A DNA stretch of 64,000 nucleotides, taken from positions 1-64,000 of the forward strand of contig CAJNOJ010000031.1 in assembly GCA_905250025.1 (NCBI GenBank). The letters run 5' to 3'. Position 1 is the stretch's first letter. Each line of letters starts with the position of its first letter. Positions 37,201 to 48,721 of this stretch are shown in pieces. The notes below the pieces were generated by a model. It made no database searches and was not told the DNA's origin. It worked only from the letters and a program-made list of their open reading frames with translations. Source of the DNA: Adineta ricciae. Taxonomy: Eukaryota > Rotifera > Eurotatoria > Adinetida > Adinetidae. The translations under genes were made by a program, and so were the position numbers.

Positions 37201-38293
37201 TGTCTTTGATGGTGAAGAAGGTCAAGATGCCGGTGGACTTCTTCGTGAATGGTATTCGATTATCGCACGTTCAATGTTCGATTCCAACTATGCGCTCTTC
37301 ATGATCAATCCAGGTGATCGTGTTACATATATGCCCAATCCATCATCACACATCAACACCAATCATTCGCAATACTTCAAATTCATCGGGCGTGTCATAG
37401 CTAAAGCTATCTTTGATAACAAATTTATGGATTGTTACTTTACACGTTCATTCTACAAACACATACTCGGCATTCCGATTCGCTATACTGACATGGAATC
37501 AGTTGACTTACAATTCTATAAGAATTTAGTGATGTTATTGGAAAATGATTTGCAGCAATTAGGCTTAGACTTAACATTTTCATTGGATGTCAATGAATTT
37601 GGCGAGAACAAAGTTGTAGAACTAATTCCAAATGGTTCAACTATCGCTGTGACGAACGAAAATAAACATGAATATGTTCGTCTTGTTTGTCAAGAAAAAA
37701 TGATTGGTTCAATTCGATTGCAAATTAATTCGTTCTTAGAAGGTTTCTATTCAATCATACCGAAAAGTTTAATATCAATATTCAACGAACAAGAATTAGA
37801 ATTACTAATATCCGGTCTTCCAGATATCGATATTGAAGATCTCAAAGCAAACACCGAATATCATAAATATCGACCGAATTCTTTACAAGTAGGATTTTCA
37901 TGAATAATGCAAAACATTCTTTTATTCTGTGTCTGCTTTTCTTCAGGTTCAATGGTTTTGGCGTGCATTACGTTCATTTGATAAAGAAGATCTAGCGAAA
38001 TTCTTACAATTTGTTACAGGTACATCAAAAGTCCCGCTACAAGGTTTTGCACATTTAGAAGGTATGAATGGTGCACAAAAATTTCAAATACATCGCGATG
38101 ATCGATCAACGGATCGTCTACCTTCTGCACATACTTGGTAAGCCAGAAATTTTCCGTCAGGACATTTGTTTGTATGATCGAATTCACTTTTAGTTTCAAT
38201 CAATTGGATTTACCGGCGTATGAAAGCTATGATAAATTACGTAAAATGTTATTAATCGCAATTCGGGAATGTGCAGGCTTTGGATTTGCGTAG
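22284..38293 (+). CDS. HUWE1: HUWE1, giant HECT-type E3 ubiquitin ligase
   Basis: Complete gene of 16 kb and over 20 exons, about 4,800 residues (human 4,374). The start [15 protein letters not shown] matches the family. The N-terminal armadillo-like region (DUF908/DUF913) reads HYSSIEHL-like blocks, [13 protein letters not shown] and [21 protein letters not shown] domain lies near 27700-27830 ([15 protein letters not shown]) and a UIM-like helix follows near 27860. The WWE domain is near 28590-28760 ([10 protein letters not shown]). Long Asp/Glu tracts lie at 28905-28960, 30895-30980 and 31650-31940, and ubiquitin-binding UBM repeats at about 33640-34150. The HECT domain spans 37100-38290. 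One exon runs 24662-31037. The intron at 31038-31097 is 60 nt, a multiple of three, with no in-frame stop. The catalytic cysteine in LPSAHTCFNQLDLP is split TG|T by an intron at about 38140-38194. HUWE1 ubiquitinates p53, MCL1, histones and repair and replication proteins. Confidence 0.97.
31038..31097 (+). other. HUWE1: Stop-free 60-nt intron inside the acidic region of HUWE1
   Basis: GT at 31038 and AG at 31096-31097 flank a T-rich 60-base segment. Translation of the retained form would add 20 hydrophobic and basic residues (for example HFAFFLIF) within an Asp/Glu-rich, disordered region. The spliced form fits the composition much better, so I treat it as an intron. Confidence 0.75.
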
Positions 38294-38929
38294 AGATAGA
38301 ATGGTCAAACATTGCTGTTCGATCAATGATTTGTCATAACCAACATTTAGTCTTTCGCCGTTATTTGTTATTTTGTTCTGTTTTCTTTCTATGTTCTCGT
38401 TTTTTTTGTTCTTCATCTTCTTTTCAATGCCATAAAACAGATGTTAGAAGTTCCTCTCTCTCACATACATTTTTCTTCTGGTTGTCTTTGATCAATGTTA
38501 GATTGATTGACAGTGAATTATTCCTTATTGCGCCGGTCAATTTTTTGCTCCTTTTAATCCGATCTATCCAACGGTTCTGTTCATTTGTGTGTGTGCGTGT
38601 GTGTTTTCTCTTTCTCTCTATACATATATATATATCATTAAGCGCTGTATATGCATTCCTTGGCCAGTGGAGTTCTACTCCGCGACTCTTCTTTCTTCTT
38701 GGTTACTATCACTCTTTTGATGTTATTTGATTAGAGAAAAATATCTATCAAGTGGATGTTCGGCGCTCTATTTCTATTTTATGTATATAAATAAACAAGA
38801 GGACAAGAATTTTTTGAATTTTTTCTTCCCAACAGTGCGAATGTCCTAGTTTCTGGGCGAATGATTGCAATCGAAGACAAGAATATGTTTCTATTTCGTA
38901 TTTATTTGTTTTGTAGACAAGACGAAATC
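38294..38929. other. HUWE1 3' flank and MSH6 promoter region
   Basis: T-rich sequence with a short TA run near 38626 and an AATAAA near 38789 that could end the HUWE1 transcript. A long plus frame at 38269-38730 is Phe/Leu/Ser-rich because of T runs and is not coding. MSH6 starts 636 bases after the HUWE1 stop in the same direction. Confidence 0.5.
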
Positions 38930-41900
38930 ATGTCAAATTTATTCAGTTATTTTCAACGTATTGAGCCGAAAAAAATGGCCGCTACGACAGCGGATAGTGA
39001 AACAACTTCGCCCGCAAATAAAACACCGAAAAGCGATAAGAACGGAGTGACGAAAAGGAATCAAACTCCGAAAGAATCGTCGAGCTCAGCACGGAAATCG
39101 ATGAACATGAGCGATATTTATAGTGCTGACTCACCTAAAACAGAAAAACGAAAAAAATCACCGCCGATGCCAGCGGATGATCATGACAATCTCCCGAAAA
39201 ATAAAAAACGAAAGACACTCAATGCACGAAACGAGTCGGACGATGATGACGAGCCACAACTTAAAGTTAGCAAAGTAAAACAACGAATTCAACGAATAAC
39301 AAAGTATCAAATATGTCTTTTAGAATCAAAATCGAAAACGCATTGCTATTCTCGACAGTGACGAAGAAGAAGAAGTAGAAAATGGTAGAGAAATATCTTT
39401 TTGAGGATTTGTCGATGATGATTGTTCATAGATCGAATGGATGTTGACGTCACACCAGTTAATAAACGATCGATGAAAAGTGCCGCGAAAAAGAAAGGTG
39501 CTAGTTCGACAACAACATCACGAAAGAAGAAGGCGGAAGAAAGTGAAGACGAAGAAGCTCTGTATAAAGATGAGTCAAATGATGGAAGCGAAGAAAACGA
39601 AAGTGAAATGGAAGAATATGATGATGACGAGCCTGTCGATCAAGTATGAATCGATGTGATCGAATTACTTTCGAAATAAATTTATATGTTCTAGACTAAA
39701 ACACCCAAGCGACGAACAGCAACGTTGAATAGAGAGAAAAAGCCAGCGAAAAATATCAGCGATAGCAATTTTACCCATCTTTCATTGGAATTCCTTAAAG
39801 ATGGTAAACGACGGTGAGACGTTTTTCATTAATGATTCGACTTGTTTATTTTTCCTTAAAACAGAGATGCAAACCGTCGACTTCACACCGATCCAAGTAT
39901 GTTGATTTGCCATCTTTCGATCTCTTCACATCGCAATCTATTCTCTAGATTATGATTCACGCACATTATATGTGCCCGATGAATATTTGAATAGTGTAAC
40001 GCCGGTAGGTGATACTCGACACAATAGTACTAAATAGTTGATTTAAAATTTTGAAGGCTATGCGACAATGGTGGACATTGAAAATGGATTACTTTGATAC
40101 AATTCTTTTTTTCAAAGTAACTATTCTCCACTTCATTTCACAAAACTGATTTTCATGCCTTTAGGTTGGCAAATTCTACGAACTGTGTATGTCATGTTTG
40201 ATGAGTATGATGTTATTACTCGTGTTGTTTGATTTATAGATAACATGGATGCAATCATTTGCGCACCGGAATTGAATTTAACAATGATGAAAGGTAGAAA
40301 TATCCTCGATCTGTACAATTGCATCACATTCAATTGTAGGTGATATGGCACATTGTGGTTTTCCGGAGAAAGCATATAGTAAATTTGCTGATATTCTCGT
40401 GACAAAAGGTTATAAAGTAGCACGAGTTGAACAAACCGAAACACCAAACATGATGAAAGAACGTCTTGAACAACGTAAGCCTCTATAGTCACGCTATTAT
40501 TGAGTAAAGAAGCTTTCTGTTTTTTAGAGAGCGGACGAAAAAATAAATTTGACAAAACTGTTCGTCGAGAAATCTGTCAGATAACCACGCCTGGTACCAA
40601 AACATTCAACACACTGGACAATGACAATGTTTTCCGGGAAAGTTTGTATTTATTGAGTATTGTTGAAGTGGTGAGATTCAAAGCTCTGATTCGAATAGCT
40701 CTGAATAGTTTCGTATTGATTTAGCCGATTCCTGATAATAAAATTACACCATGTGAATTCGGCGTTTGCTTTGTCGATACAACAATTGCACAATTTTATG
40801 TATGTTTATCAAAAGTTTTGTACGATTAAAGTTTGTCGTCGGTTTAGATTGGTCAATTCGAAGATGATCGATACTTATCACGACTACAAACTTTACTCGC
40901 TCAATTTCCACCGACACAGGTATAGATAGAATACATTGATCTAGTGTGTAATAAAACTTTTGTGTTTATTAAGATTTTATGCGAGAAAAATAAAATCTCC
41001 GAAAAGACCAAGAAAGTATTAACATTAACACAAGCGAAAATCGAATATCTCATACCGAACAAAGAAATGTACGAAACAACCAAGACGTTAGATATTCTCC
41101 GAGATGATACCTACTTCAAAGATGAAAACGGAGATCTTCATTGGCCAAATGCATTTGAACACGTTTTCAACGAAGGTGACAAACAAGGTTTACACGTGCG
41201 TTCAACTTTTCAAATATCCATGCGTGCATTAGGTGGTATTATGTGGTAAGATACTCTTTCACCAGCAACCCTTGCACTTGAAAGTTACCGTTTAGGTATT
41301 TACAACATTGTCTTGTGGATAAAGAACTTTTGTCTATGCGTAAATTTGCAATCTTTCAACCACCTGATGAGAATATCGAATTGAAAGAAGCATCGACGTT
41401 CAAACAACAAAATATGGTATTGGATGCGACAACGTTGTATAATTTGGAAATTTTATCAAATAGTCGCGGTGGAAAAGAAGGTTCGTTATTACAAACATGC
41501 GATCGATGTTTAACTCATTTTGGCAAACGTCTCTTGGCACGATGGCTCTCGGCACCAGTGTGTAATGTCAATGAGATCAATGAACGATTGAATGCAATCG
41601 ATTGTCTACGAGACAAAACTGATCTTTGCGGCAAAATTCGAGAAAAATTGAAAACGATTCCTGATCTCGAACGCCTTTTTTGTCGAATTCATTCACTGGG
41701 TCATCGTCCATTGGATCCTGATCATCCAGAAAATCGTGCAATACTCTACGAAGATATAACTTATAGTAAACGAAAAATTCAAGACTTTCTTTCCGCACTT
41801 GCTGGCTTGAAAATTGCTAATGAAATTGCCGAGCTGTTTTCCAAGCATCAAGACATTGCCGATTCGTCAGTTTTATTGAGAAAACTTATCTTTCGAGGCG

Positions 41901-43548
41901 ATGAAAGCTTTCCTGAACTAGAGGAAATCTTGAATTATTACACGAACGCATTTTCACACGCTCAAGCACGAAATGAAGGTAAAATTATTCCATCAGCTGG
42001 TGTTTGTAAACAATATGATGATTCATTAAATGAAATACGTGACAATGAGAAGGCATTGAACGAATATTTGAATAAACAAAAGAAACTTTTGAAAAATCAC
42101 GATGTCAAATTTGTTCACGTGCAAAAAATACGTTATGCGATGGAAATTCCGGAAAGTGCTTGTCGAAATCTCGATGATGATTATGAGTTGATGAGCTCAC
42201 GAAAAGGCTTCAAACGGTAAAGTTCTCTTCGACTCAACTACATCAAAATTACACGATCTTTCCTCGTATTTTTCAGATACTACACCAGTGAATTACGTGA
42301 ATTAATCGATGCATTGACTGAAAGCGAAAAAAAGAAAGAATTGGCATTAAAAGATACAACAAGTAGTCTGTTCCGACATTTTGATGGTCATCATGATACA
42401 TTTCAACGTGTGCTTAACTGTTTAAGTGCACTCGATGTATTACTTAGTTTCGTTGCCTACAGTCAGTCATATTCCGACATGTGTCGGCCAAGTGTTCTTC
42501 CAACAGACGATGATCAACAATCATTTATTAATATTCAAAATGGTAGACATCCATGTATGCTTCAGAAGTCGACAGATTCTTTCATTCCCAATGATATTAT
42601 ACTTGCTGACAAGGTTAACTATGCATATACATCGATTTCCTTTGAGATCTCTTGTTTTTTTTGTGTTAGTCATCGAATGAAGTTTGGCAAACGAAACCGT
42701 TGGTTTTAGTTACTGGCCCGAATATGGGTGGCAAATCAACTTTAATGAGAGAAACAGCTGTATTAGCAATATTGGCACATGTGGTATGTGATGAATTTTG
42801 ATACCGAAAGTGGAGATCGCGCATTCTGATTTGTAGGGAAGCTACGTTCCAGCATCATCATGCAAAATGAGTGTATGCGATCGAATTTTTACACGTTTAG
42901 GTGCAAGCGATCGAATCATGGCTGGTGAATCAACATTCTTCGTTGAATTAAGCGAAGCATCATCAATTTTACGCCATGCGACTCGTCACTCTCTAGTTCT
43001 CATCGATGAACTTGGTAAGAGAACTTCATTCGGTGAACCGATCGATGCGTCTGTTTTCTATTAGGACGAGGCACAGCAACATTTGATGGAACAGCTATCG
43101 CTTGTTCTGTTGTCAACGATCTTGCAAATCGTATCAAATGTCGAACATTATTCAGTACACATTATCATACTTTAGTTGATGATTTCGAAAAACATGAAAA
43201 CGTCGGACTAGGACACATGTCCTGCATGATCGAAACGGATGAAGATACACCGAGTAAACAAACACTTGTTTTTCTTTACAAATTTGTCGAAGGCTCTTGC
43301 CCAAAAAGCCATGGCTTCAATGCAGCACGTAAGTAACAAAGATTTCCTCCATTTATCAATATTCAGTCGCTTGTAATTCAGGATTGGCAAATATTCCTGA
43401 CTCTATTGTTGAACTTGCTCAAACAAAAGCTTCAGCATTCGAACGATGGGTTACATTGAAACGCATTTTATTCAATTTGAAAAAAGTCACCGACAAATCT
43501 CAATCGCAAGACCTTCTCCAGTTCTTATCACAATTAAAACTTAATTAA
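38930..43548 (+). CDS. MSH6: MSH6, mismatch-recognition subunit of MutS-alpha
   Basis: About 20 exons give a protein of roughly 1,200 residues, starting [15 protein letters not shown] at 38930. That N-terminus resembles the PCNA-binding (PIP) box of MSH6, with Met1 where the box has Gln. A disordered, lysine- and acid-rich stretch follows, with no PWWP domain. The MutS core then begins with VGKFYELYNMDA, the Phe-x-Glu mismatch-reading motif (FYE). The lever and clamp exon spans 41296-42218. The ATPase has Walker [11 protein letters not shown] at about 42717-42746, then [22 protein letters not shown], Walker B VLIDELGRGT and FSTHYHTL. The protein ends QLKLN. With MSH2 it binds base-base mismatches and small loops after replication. 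The assignment is unambiguous; a few small exons at 39870-40300 are inferred from frame continuity. Confidence 0.96.
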
Positions 43549-44199
43549 CTCGAACTTTTCTTCATTAAAATTTATCATAGATCAAATCTAACTACTTGTA
43601 TGTATATGTATGACAAATAATTATGAGAATTTATCTGTGTCATTATCATCATAAGAGTAAAAATAGTCCATATTTTTTTTTCTCTTTATTAGTTATTTAT
43701 TTTTTTTCCTTTTTTGTATTGTAAAATAATTAGCCAAGGCCATTTTTTGTCGATGATGAAAGAATATGAAGAAAAGCATAATAGATGATGAATTTTTCTT
43801 TTTCTTCTATTTACCAGCTGATAATGATTCACATTCGATGAATGAGTAGAATAGATGTATACACACAGCGGGAAGAAGCATTATAACATACAGCTAACAT
43901 TGCGTCCTCTAGCGTAGTTCTTCGGATGTAAGTAAAACACATGCTGTTTCAACCAATGTTTTTCTTCACCAGTAACGTACGAATCATCTGATGACTAGTG
44001 AGTAAGCAAATGATGATGGCGAACATGTTTCATCGTTCTTTATCTACATTGTTGATAATGGATAATGGAACACTTATAAAAATTCATTTCGTTTAGTTTC
44101 TCTGTTTTCATTTTGAAAATATGGAGGCACATGATGCACATTGTTTCTTCTCTTCTAGATTGTTTCTATTTCGTTTGTTAACTTGATAAATTTACGATA
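43549..44199. other. Intergenic stretch between MSH6 and RAB7
   Basis: T-rich 3' flank of MSH6 and the RAB7 promoter region. No exon, RNA gene or repeat of note. Confidence 0.5.
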
Positions 44200-45076
44200 A
44201 TGGCATTGCGAAAAAAAGTCCTACTCAAAGTTATTATTCTGGGCGATAGCGGTGTCGGCAAAACATCCCTTATGAACCAATTCGTTAACCGAAAAGTAAA
44301 ACTTCGCTTTTATTCATCGCATTTTTCTATATGTCATTTGTTTCAGTTTTCAAACCAATACAAAGCAACCATAGGTGCCGATTTCCTAACTAAAGAATTA
44401 CAAATCGATGATCGACTTGTCACTATGCAGGCATGAAGAGAACTTCTGATTCGATTTGTTTATTTGTTTGATTTGATAGATTTGGGACACAGCCGGTCAA
44501 GAGCGTTTTCAAAGTTTAGGTGTTGCGTTTTATCGTGGTGCTGATTGTTGTGTTCTTGTCATGGATGTCACTTCGCCGTCGTCGTTCAAATCATTGGAAA
44601 GTTGGAAAGATGAATTTCTTATTCAAGCGGGACCGCGCGACCCAGAAAATTTCCCTTTTATTGTAAGAAATGCCCAGAGGATATGACAATGCACATTCTC
44701 ATCTATTTAGGTTCTTGGGAACAAATCCGATTTAGAAAATCGAGCCGTAAGATATCAGACAATCGTTTTCCTGAAGTTTGTCACGAGTTTTCTTTTAGAT
44801 TCAAGCACGTAAAGCTCAAAGTTGGTGTCAAGGTATGTTGATAGTGATCAGTGATGCTTTTTGAGATAAACTTTCATTAAATTTTTAGAAAAAAACAATA
44901 TTCCGTACTTCGAAACATCAGCTAAAGAAGGTCTTAATGTTGAAAAAGCCTTTGAAACCGTGGCTCGTAATGCCCTAGCTCGCGAAAAAGAAACCGATCA
45001 ACAAGCTGATTTTCCCATTCCAATACGCATTCCACAACAAGAAGAACCACAGAAAAAGAACGGGTGTCAATGTTAA
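44200..45076 (+). CDS. RAB7: RAB7, late-endosomal small GTPase
   Basis: Six exons (44200-44295, 44347-44430, 44480-44662, 44711-44746, 44799-44832, 44889-45076) give 206 residues, the family length. The P-loop is GDSGVGKTS and the switch II region is [23 protein letters not shown]. The guanine-specificity motifs are GNKSD and ETSAKE. The C-terminus NGCQC is a CXC double-geranylgeranylation signal as in Rab7. It controls late endosome-lysosome fusion and transport. The intron after codon CAG at 44430 begins with GC rather than GT (GC-AG intron, 44431-44479); no GT is available that keeps the frame. Confidence 0.95.
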
Positions 45077-45779
45077 CGTATTTAATCTTCTGCTTTTCAA
45101 TCATTTTCGTTTTCTGCTGTATATAAATACAATATAAATCAAGCTACCTCGGTATTTCTTCTAATCAACCAAACAAACATCAGCTTATCTTCCTCTTACC
45201 ACATTGATTTTCTTGTCTATTGTATTTTACTTTCATAAGCATGTCGGTTGCGTTCTTTTCATGTCTAACGACTCTTTTGAAATAAACAGCCTCGATTAGT
45301 CTTTACAAAAGTTCAGCTTATCATGGAACTCTTCAGCACAAAACAACGTTTGTTTCGCCGTCTATCAAGGTGAAAGATCAACTGTCGTCATTAGATAAGG
45401 AAATCCTTTTGCGAGAAATGATAACGCGTCATTGATGACTATGAACTACGAAGAAATCTTTTAAACTTTTTCTATTTTGTCGATACAATGCAGTTGACTT
45501 TGTCCTTGGCGTATATTGTAAACACTAAGGATAACTGATTAACATTGATGTGTTTAAAAAAAAAGTTGTCATGAAGCTGTTTTTGCGTGGAGCAGATTTG
45601 TCAACAGGATTGTATTTTAATTAATTCTTTTTTTAAACTTGTCAAAATTCAGAAGAAACCATCTGTTTATTCATAGAATATTGACGAGCTATATTTACCA
45701 GCCACTGGATCTCCCTTTATTACATACGCACATGTAATATTTTTTAGAATAAGACCGAACATGTGTTTGAAGGCAAACA
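45077..45779. other. Intergenic stretch between convergent RAB7 and fucosyltransferase-like genes
   Basis: 3' flanks of both genes. An AATAAA lies near 45282 on the plus strand. A possible short alternative last exon of the minus-strand gene lies at about 45650-45700. Confidence 0.4.
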
Positions 45780-47099
45780 TTACAATGGGTCCCAATTGGT
45801 ATCCAATGATAAGACTGTGCTTGGATGTTGTTTCCGTAAAACTTGTGTTAGTCGACACACATTCGATGAAAATGTACATACGACATATTTCACACGTGAT
45901 AAAATCTCTAATTCACTGAGGAGAATATGTGTCAATTCGATCTGTACATGTTGTGGTAATTTATCGAAAGATCCTTGCTCATGACCGTGCAGGTGAACTG
46001 TTTTGGGAACAAATCGTACAAAGTTCCACTCGGGCTTCAATTGTCGGAGTTCATGAATAGTATTTGCATCGTCACTCGCAACAAATACTCGATTTTTCCA
46101 CTCTAAAATCACAGAAAACCTTTTTATATTGTGATAACATTGAAACACTAAAATAAAACATACGTTTTTCTGTATCTTTCTTGATGAGTTCTTCCATCGC
46201 ATCAATGTATTTTCTTGTTTTGATAGAATTTGTTTCTGTAACTTTGTCGCCGCGTCGAATATGCATTGCATAATGTATATCATCACTGTGAATATCGTTT
46301 AGATAACTTTCCACAATGTCTCTTGTTTCCGCGTTTAAAGTTCTCCACAAATAAGCAGCAACTTTTCTTTTCATTTCCAATATATCTTCGCCTTTCTCCC
46401 AAGACTCCATAATTGGATATAATGCTTGAAATCCGATACTTGTATCGCGAGTAATGACAAAATGTTCCGGAAGAGATTCTGTATGACTTGCTGGTTGATA
46501 GGAAAGAAGATGAACGAATTGCCGTTGCCAACAGTATGAAGATGACGGCAACCAAGGTGAGAAATATCCTTGAGATATGTTGAAATAAGTTGAAAAGGTT
46601 TGATAATTCCACGAGTTACCATCGATCAGCAGTCGACGACGAGTTTTGATGGTATAAATGAATACACGAAGAAGATTGTTTAGTTCGGAGGCAAAACCAG
46701 CGCTCCAATGTAGACGGAATAGTAATGTTTGATTGTGAATCTGTTGGCAGGCATGAATATTCTCCAATGAACAATGTTGACTGTTGAATGCATCGTCGAC
46801 GTTTGGATTTTCTACATATCCAGGAGGAGCTTCTCGGGCAAAACAATAAGCACCGGATATAGTCGAATAGTATATCGTCGGATCGTGTTTGATGATAGAA
46901 AAATCAAAGTACGGTTGAAAGGAGAATGTGACGAAGGTGCATATGACGATGGCAGAAACACTACAACTACAAAATAAAAGATATCGTGAAGAAAATCAGC
47001 CACTTTGGAATAAGATGTGCTGCTTAACACCTCGAAAGGAAAAGAAAGTTCACTTTCTTACACAATATACAGACGCTTACACCTGGCTGTTGATACCAT
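45780..47099 (-). CDS. Alpha-1,6-fucosyltransferase-like enzyme (GT23, FUT8-related), type II membrane protein
   Basis: Exon 1 is only 17 coding bases (start at 47099, MVSTA). After a long intron, exon 2 (about 46980 down to 46171) supplies a signal-anchor segment (CSVSAIVICTFVTFSF) and most of the catalytic domain, and exon 3 runs to the TAA at 45780. The protein is about 384 residues. The GT23 signature HIRRGDKV (FUT8 has HVRRTDKV) is followed about 30 residues later by VFVASDDANTI, and near the end by VVCTFSSNVCRL (FUT8: LVCTFSSQVCRV). It would transfer fucose to N-glycan cores in the Golgi. It lacks the coiled stem and C-terminal SH3 domain of FUT8. A different acceptor near 45702 would replace the last residues with about 25 others, so the C-terminus is uncertain. 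Confidence 0.82.
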
Positions 47100-47478
47100 G
47101 ATAGTCTTAGCAGCGATGTTTGCCTATGGAAATATCTAAAACAAAAGTAGACACGTATGTTAAGTCTCACAATTTTTCAATTGAAGTTATTGTTTGGCTG
47201 AAATAGTACTTATGTGAATACAGCGACGATAGATGTACAGAGATTATTTTCGTTCGTTTCGAATTTTTCTTCTCCTGATAGGCACGTGTTTTCCATCGTT
47301 CTTCGATTACTCCCTTCGAACGTATATAGTCAAGGAAGAAAACTAAAGGAATGACGTTCATCTATTTAGTGATATCGAAGTTTTATTAAGTATCTTTACA
47401 TATGAAATAGTAAGCACAGCAACACGAAAAAAAATAGGATAAAGTAAATGTATATACTGTTATGTATTGTTTGTTTAG
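47100..47478. other. Intergenic stretch between fucosyltransferase-like and zinc-finger genes
   Basis: Upstream region of the fucosyltransferase-like gene and 3' flank of the zinc-finger gene. Nothing else could be supported. Confidence 0.4.
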
Positions 47479-48721
47479 TTATAAGATTGAATTGAAATTG
47501 ATATTACTGGATGCTGATGACGATGATGAATTGGATGAGATGATTTGTTCGTCTAAGTGTGTTTTTTTGTGTAATTTCAAGTGAACAAGTTGTGTAAAGC
47601 GTGCTGAACATGAATGATTCGGACAGAGATATGGTTTATCTCCTGTATGTAGACGTAGATGAGTCTTCAGATTTGATGTTGATGAGAATCTTTTTGGGCA
47701 ATATGGACATGAATGTGGGCGTTCACCTTGAAAAAGGAGTGGTTAGGAAAAAAACAAAACTTGGTAATCTGTGTCGCTACCTGAATGAACGAGTGTATGT
47801 TTTTGAAGATGAGCAAATTGTGTGAACGATTTCGGACATTGTGTACAAACAAATGGTCGTTCGTTTGTATGCGTTCTTAGATGAACTTTGAGATTTGATA
47901 ATTGACTGAAGGTTTTATGGCATTGAACACATTCGTAGATGATTTTGCCATTCTCTTTTCGTAGAGGATAAGGTAGAGATTTGTGTCCACGACCATGCAC
48001 AACAGTTGTGCTAACTGTTGTTGTTGTCGTCGTCATCATAGTTGACGATGATGATGACGATGATGATACTGTTATGGATGGTTTTGATGTTGATTTTTCG
48101 CCTAGAATTCTTTCGATGGAGAAATTCAATTGTGTTGTATTTGACGATTTCGCAGACGATTTGTCAGACACTAAACAAATTAAGGTAAAATAAGAAGAAA
48201 TAATTGGACTAATAATTACTAAGAGGTTGTAAAGGTTTCTTTGATTGATGAAGAGTGGGATTCGATGTTAAATGATTTCGCTCATTCGAAGATTTCAATG
48301 AATTACTTGTCGAGGTTGCTTGACGAGTATAAGGGAAAACAAATGGTAACTAAAATTGAGGAAAAAAGACGTCTTCTATCGCAAAGAACTTGAAGAGGCG
48401 TACGCGCATATCCCGATGAGTTGAAAATTGTTGAAATGGCCAATAAATGCTCGATTGCTAGAAAAAAATCCGATGAAATACACAGAATAATTCTTATATT
48501 TCCCTCTACTTTTTGTTCGTAGTAACGGCCAGTTGCTTGTGGGGTTGCCATTCGATGAAAGATTTCGTGTGTAGGAAAGACCGAAGCCTCGTGCGATTTC
48601 ATCGATGGGATTTGATAATAAGGATAATGTTTATTGTGAATCATATCTAGGAAAGAGTTCTTTCTTCGTTGTGACAACTCTTTGCATTCAACTTACTCTT
48701 TTTTGTCTCACTTTTCATCAT
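47479..48721 (-). CDS. Four-finger C2H2 protein of the Blimp-1/PRDM1 type, no PR domain seen
   Basis: Six exons join in frame from tandem ATGs at 48721 and 48718 ([19 protein letters not shown]) to TAA at 47479. The linker is rich in Ser, Thr and Asn. The fingers follow Blimp-1 order and sequence: [57 protein letters not shown] and [22 protein letters not shown] basic [17 protein letters not shown] precedes them, as in Blimp-1. The fourth finger has a Cys-x4-Cys spacing. PRDM1 proteins normally start with a PR/SET domain and have a fifth finger; neither is visible, and the 1.2 kb upstream shows no PR-like exon. The frame is open just before the ATGs, so a distant upstream exon is possible. 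It would be a sequence-specific nuclear repressor of differentiation genes. Confidence 0.8.

Noticed and set aside
38269-38730. 153-codon plus-strand frame after HUWE1
   Set aside because: It overlaps the last HUWE1 codons in another frame and is a T-rich 3' UTR; composition is not that of a protein.
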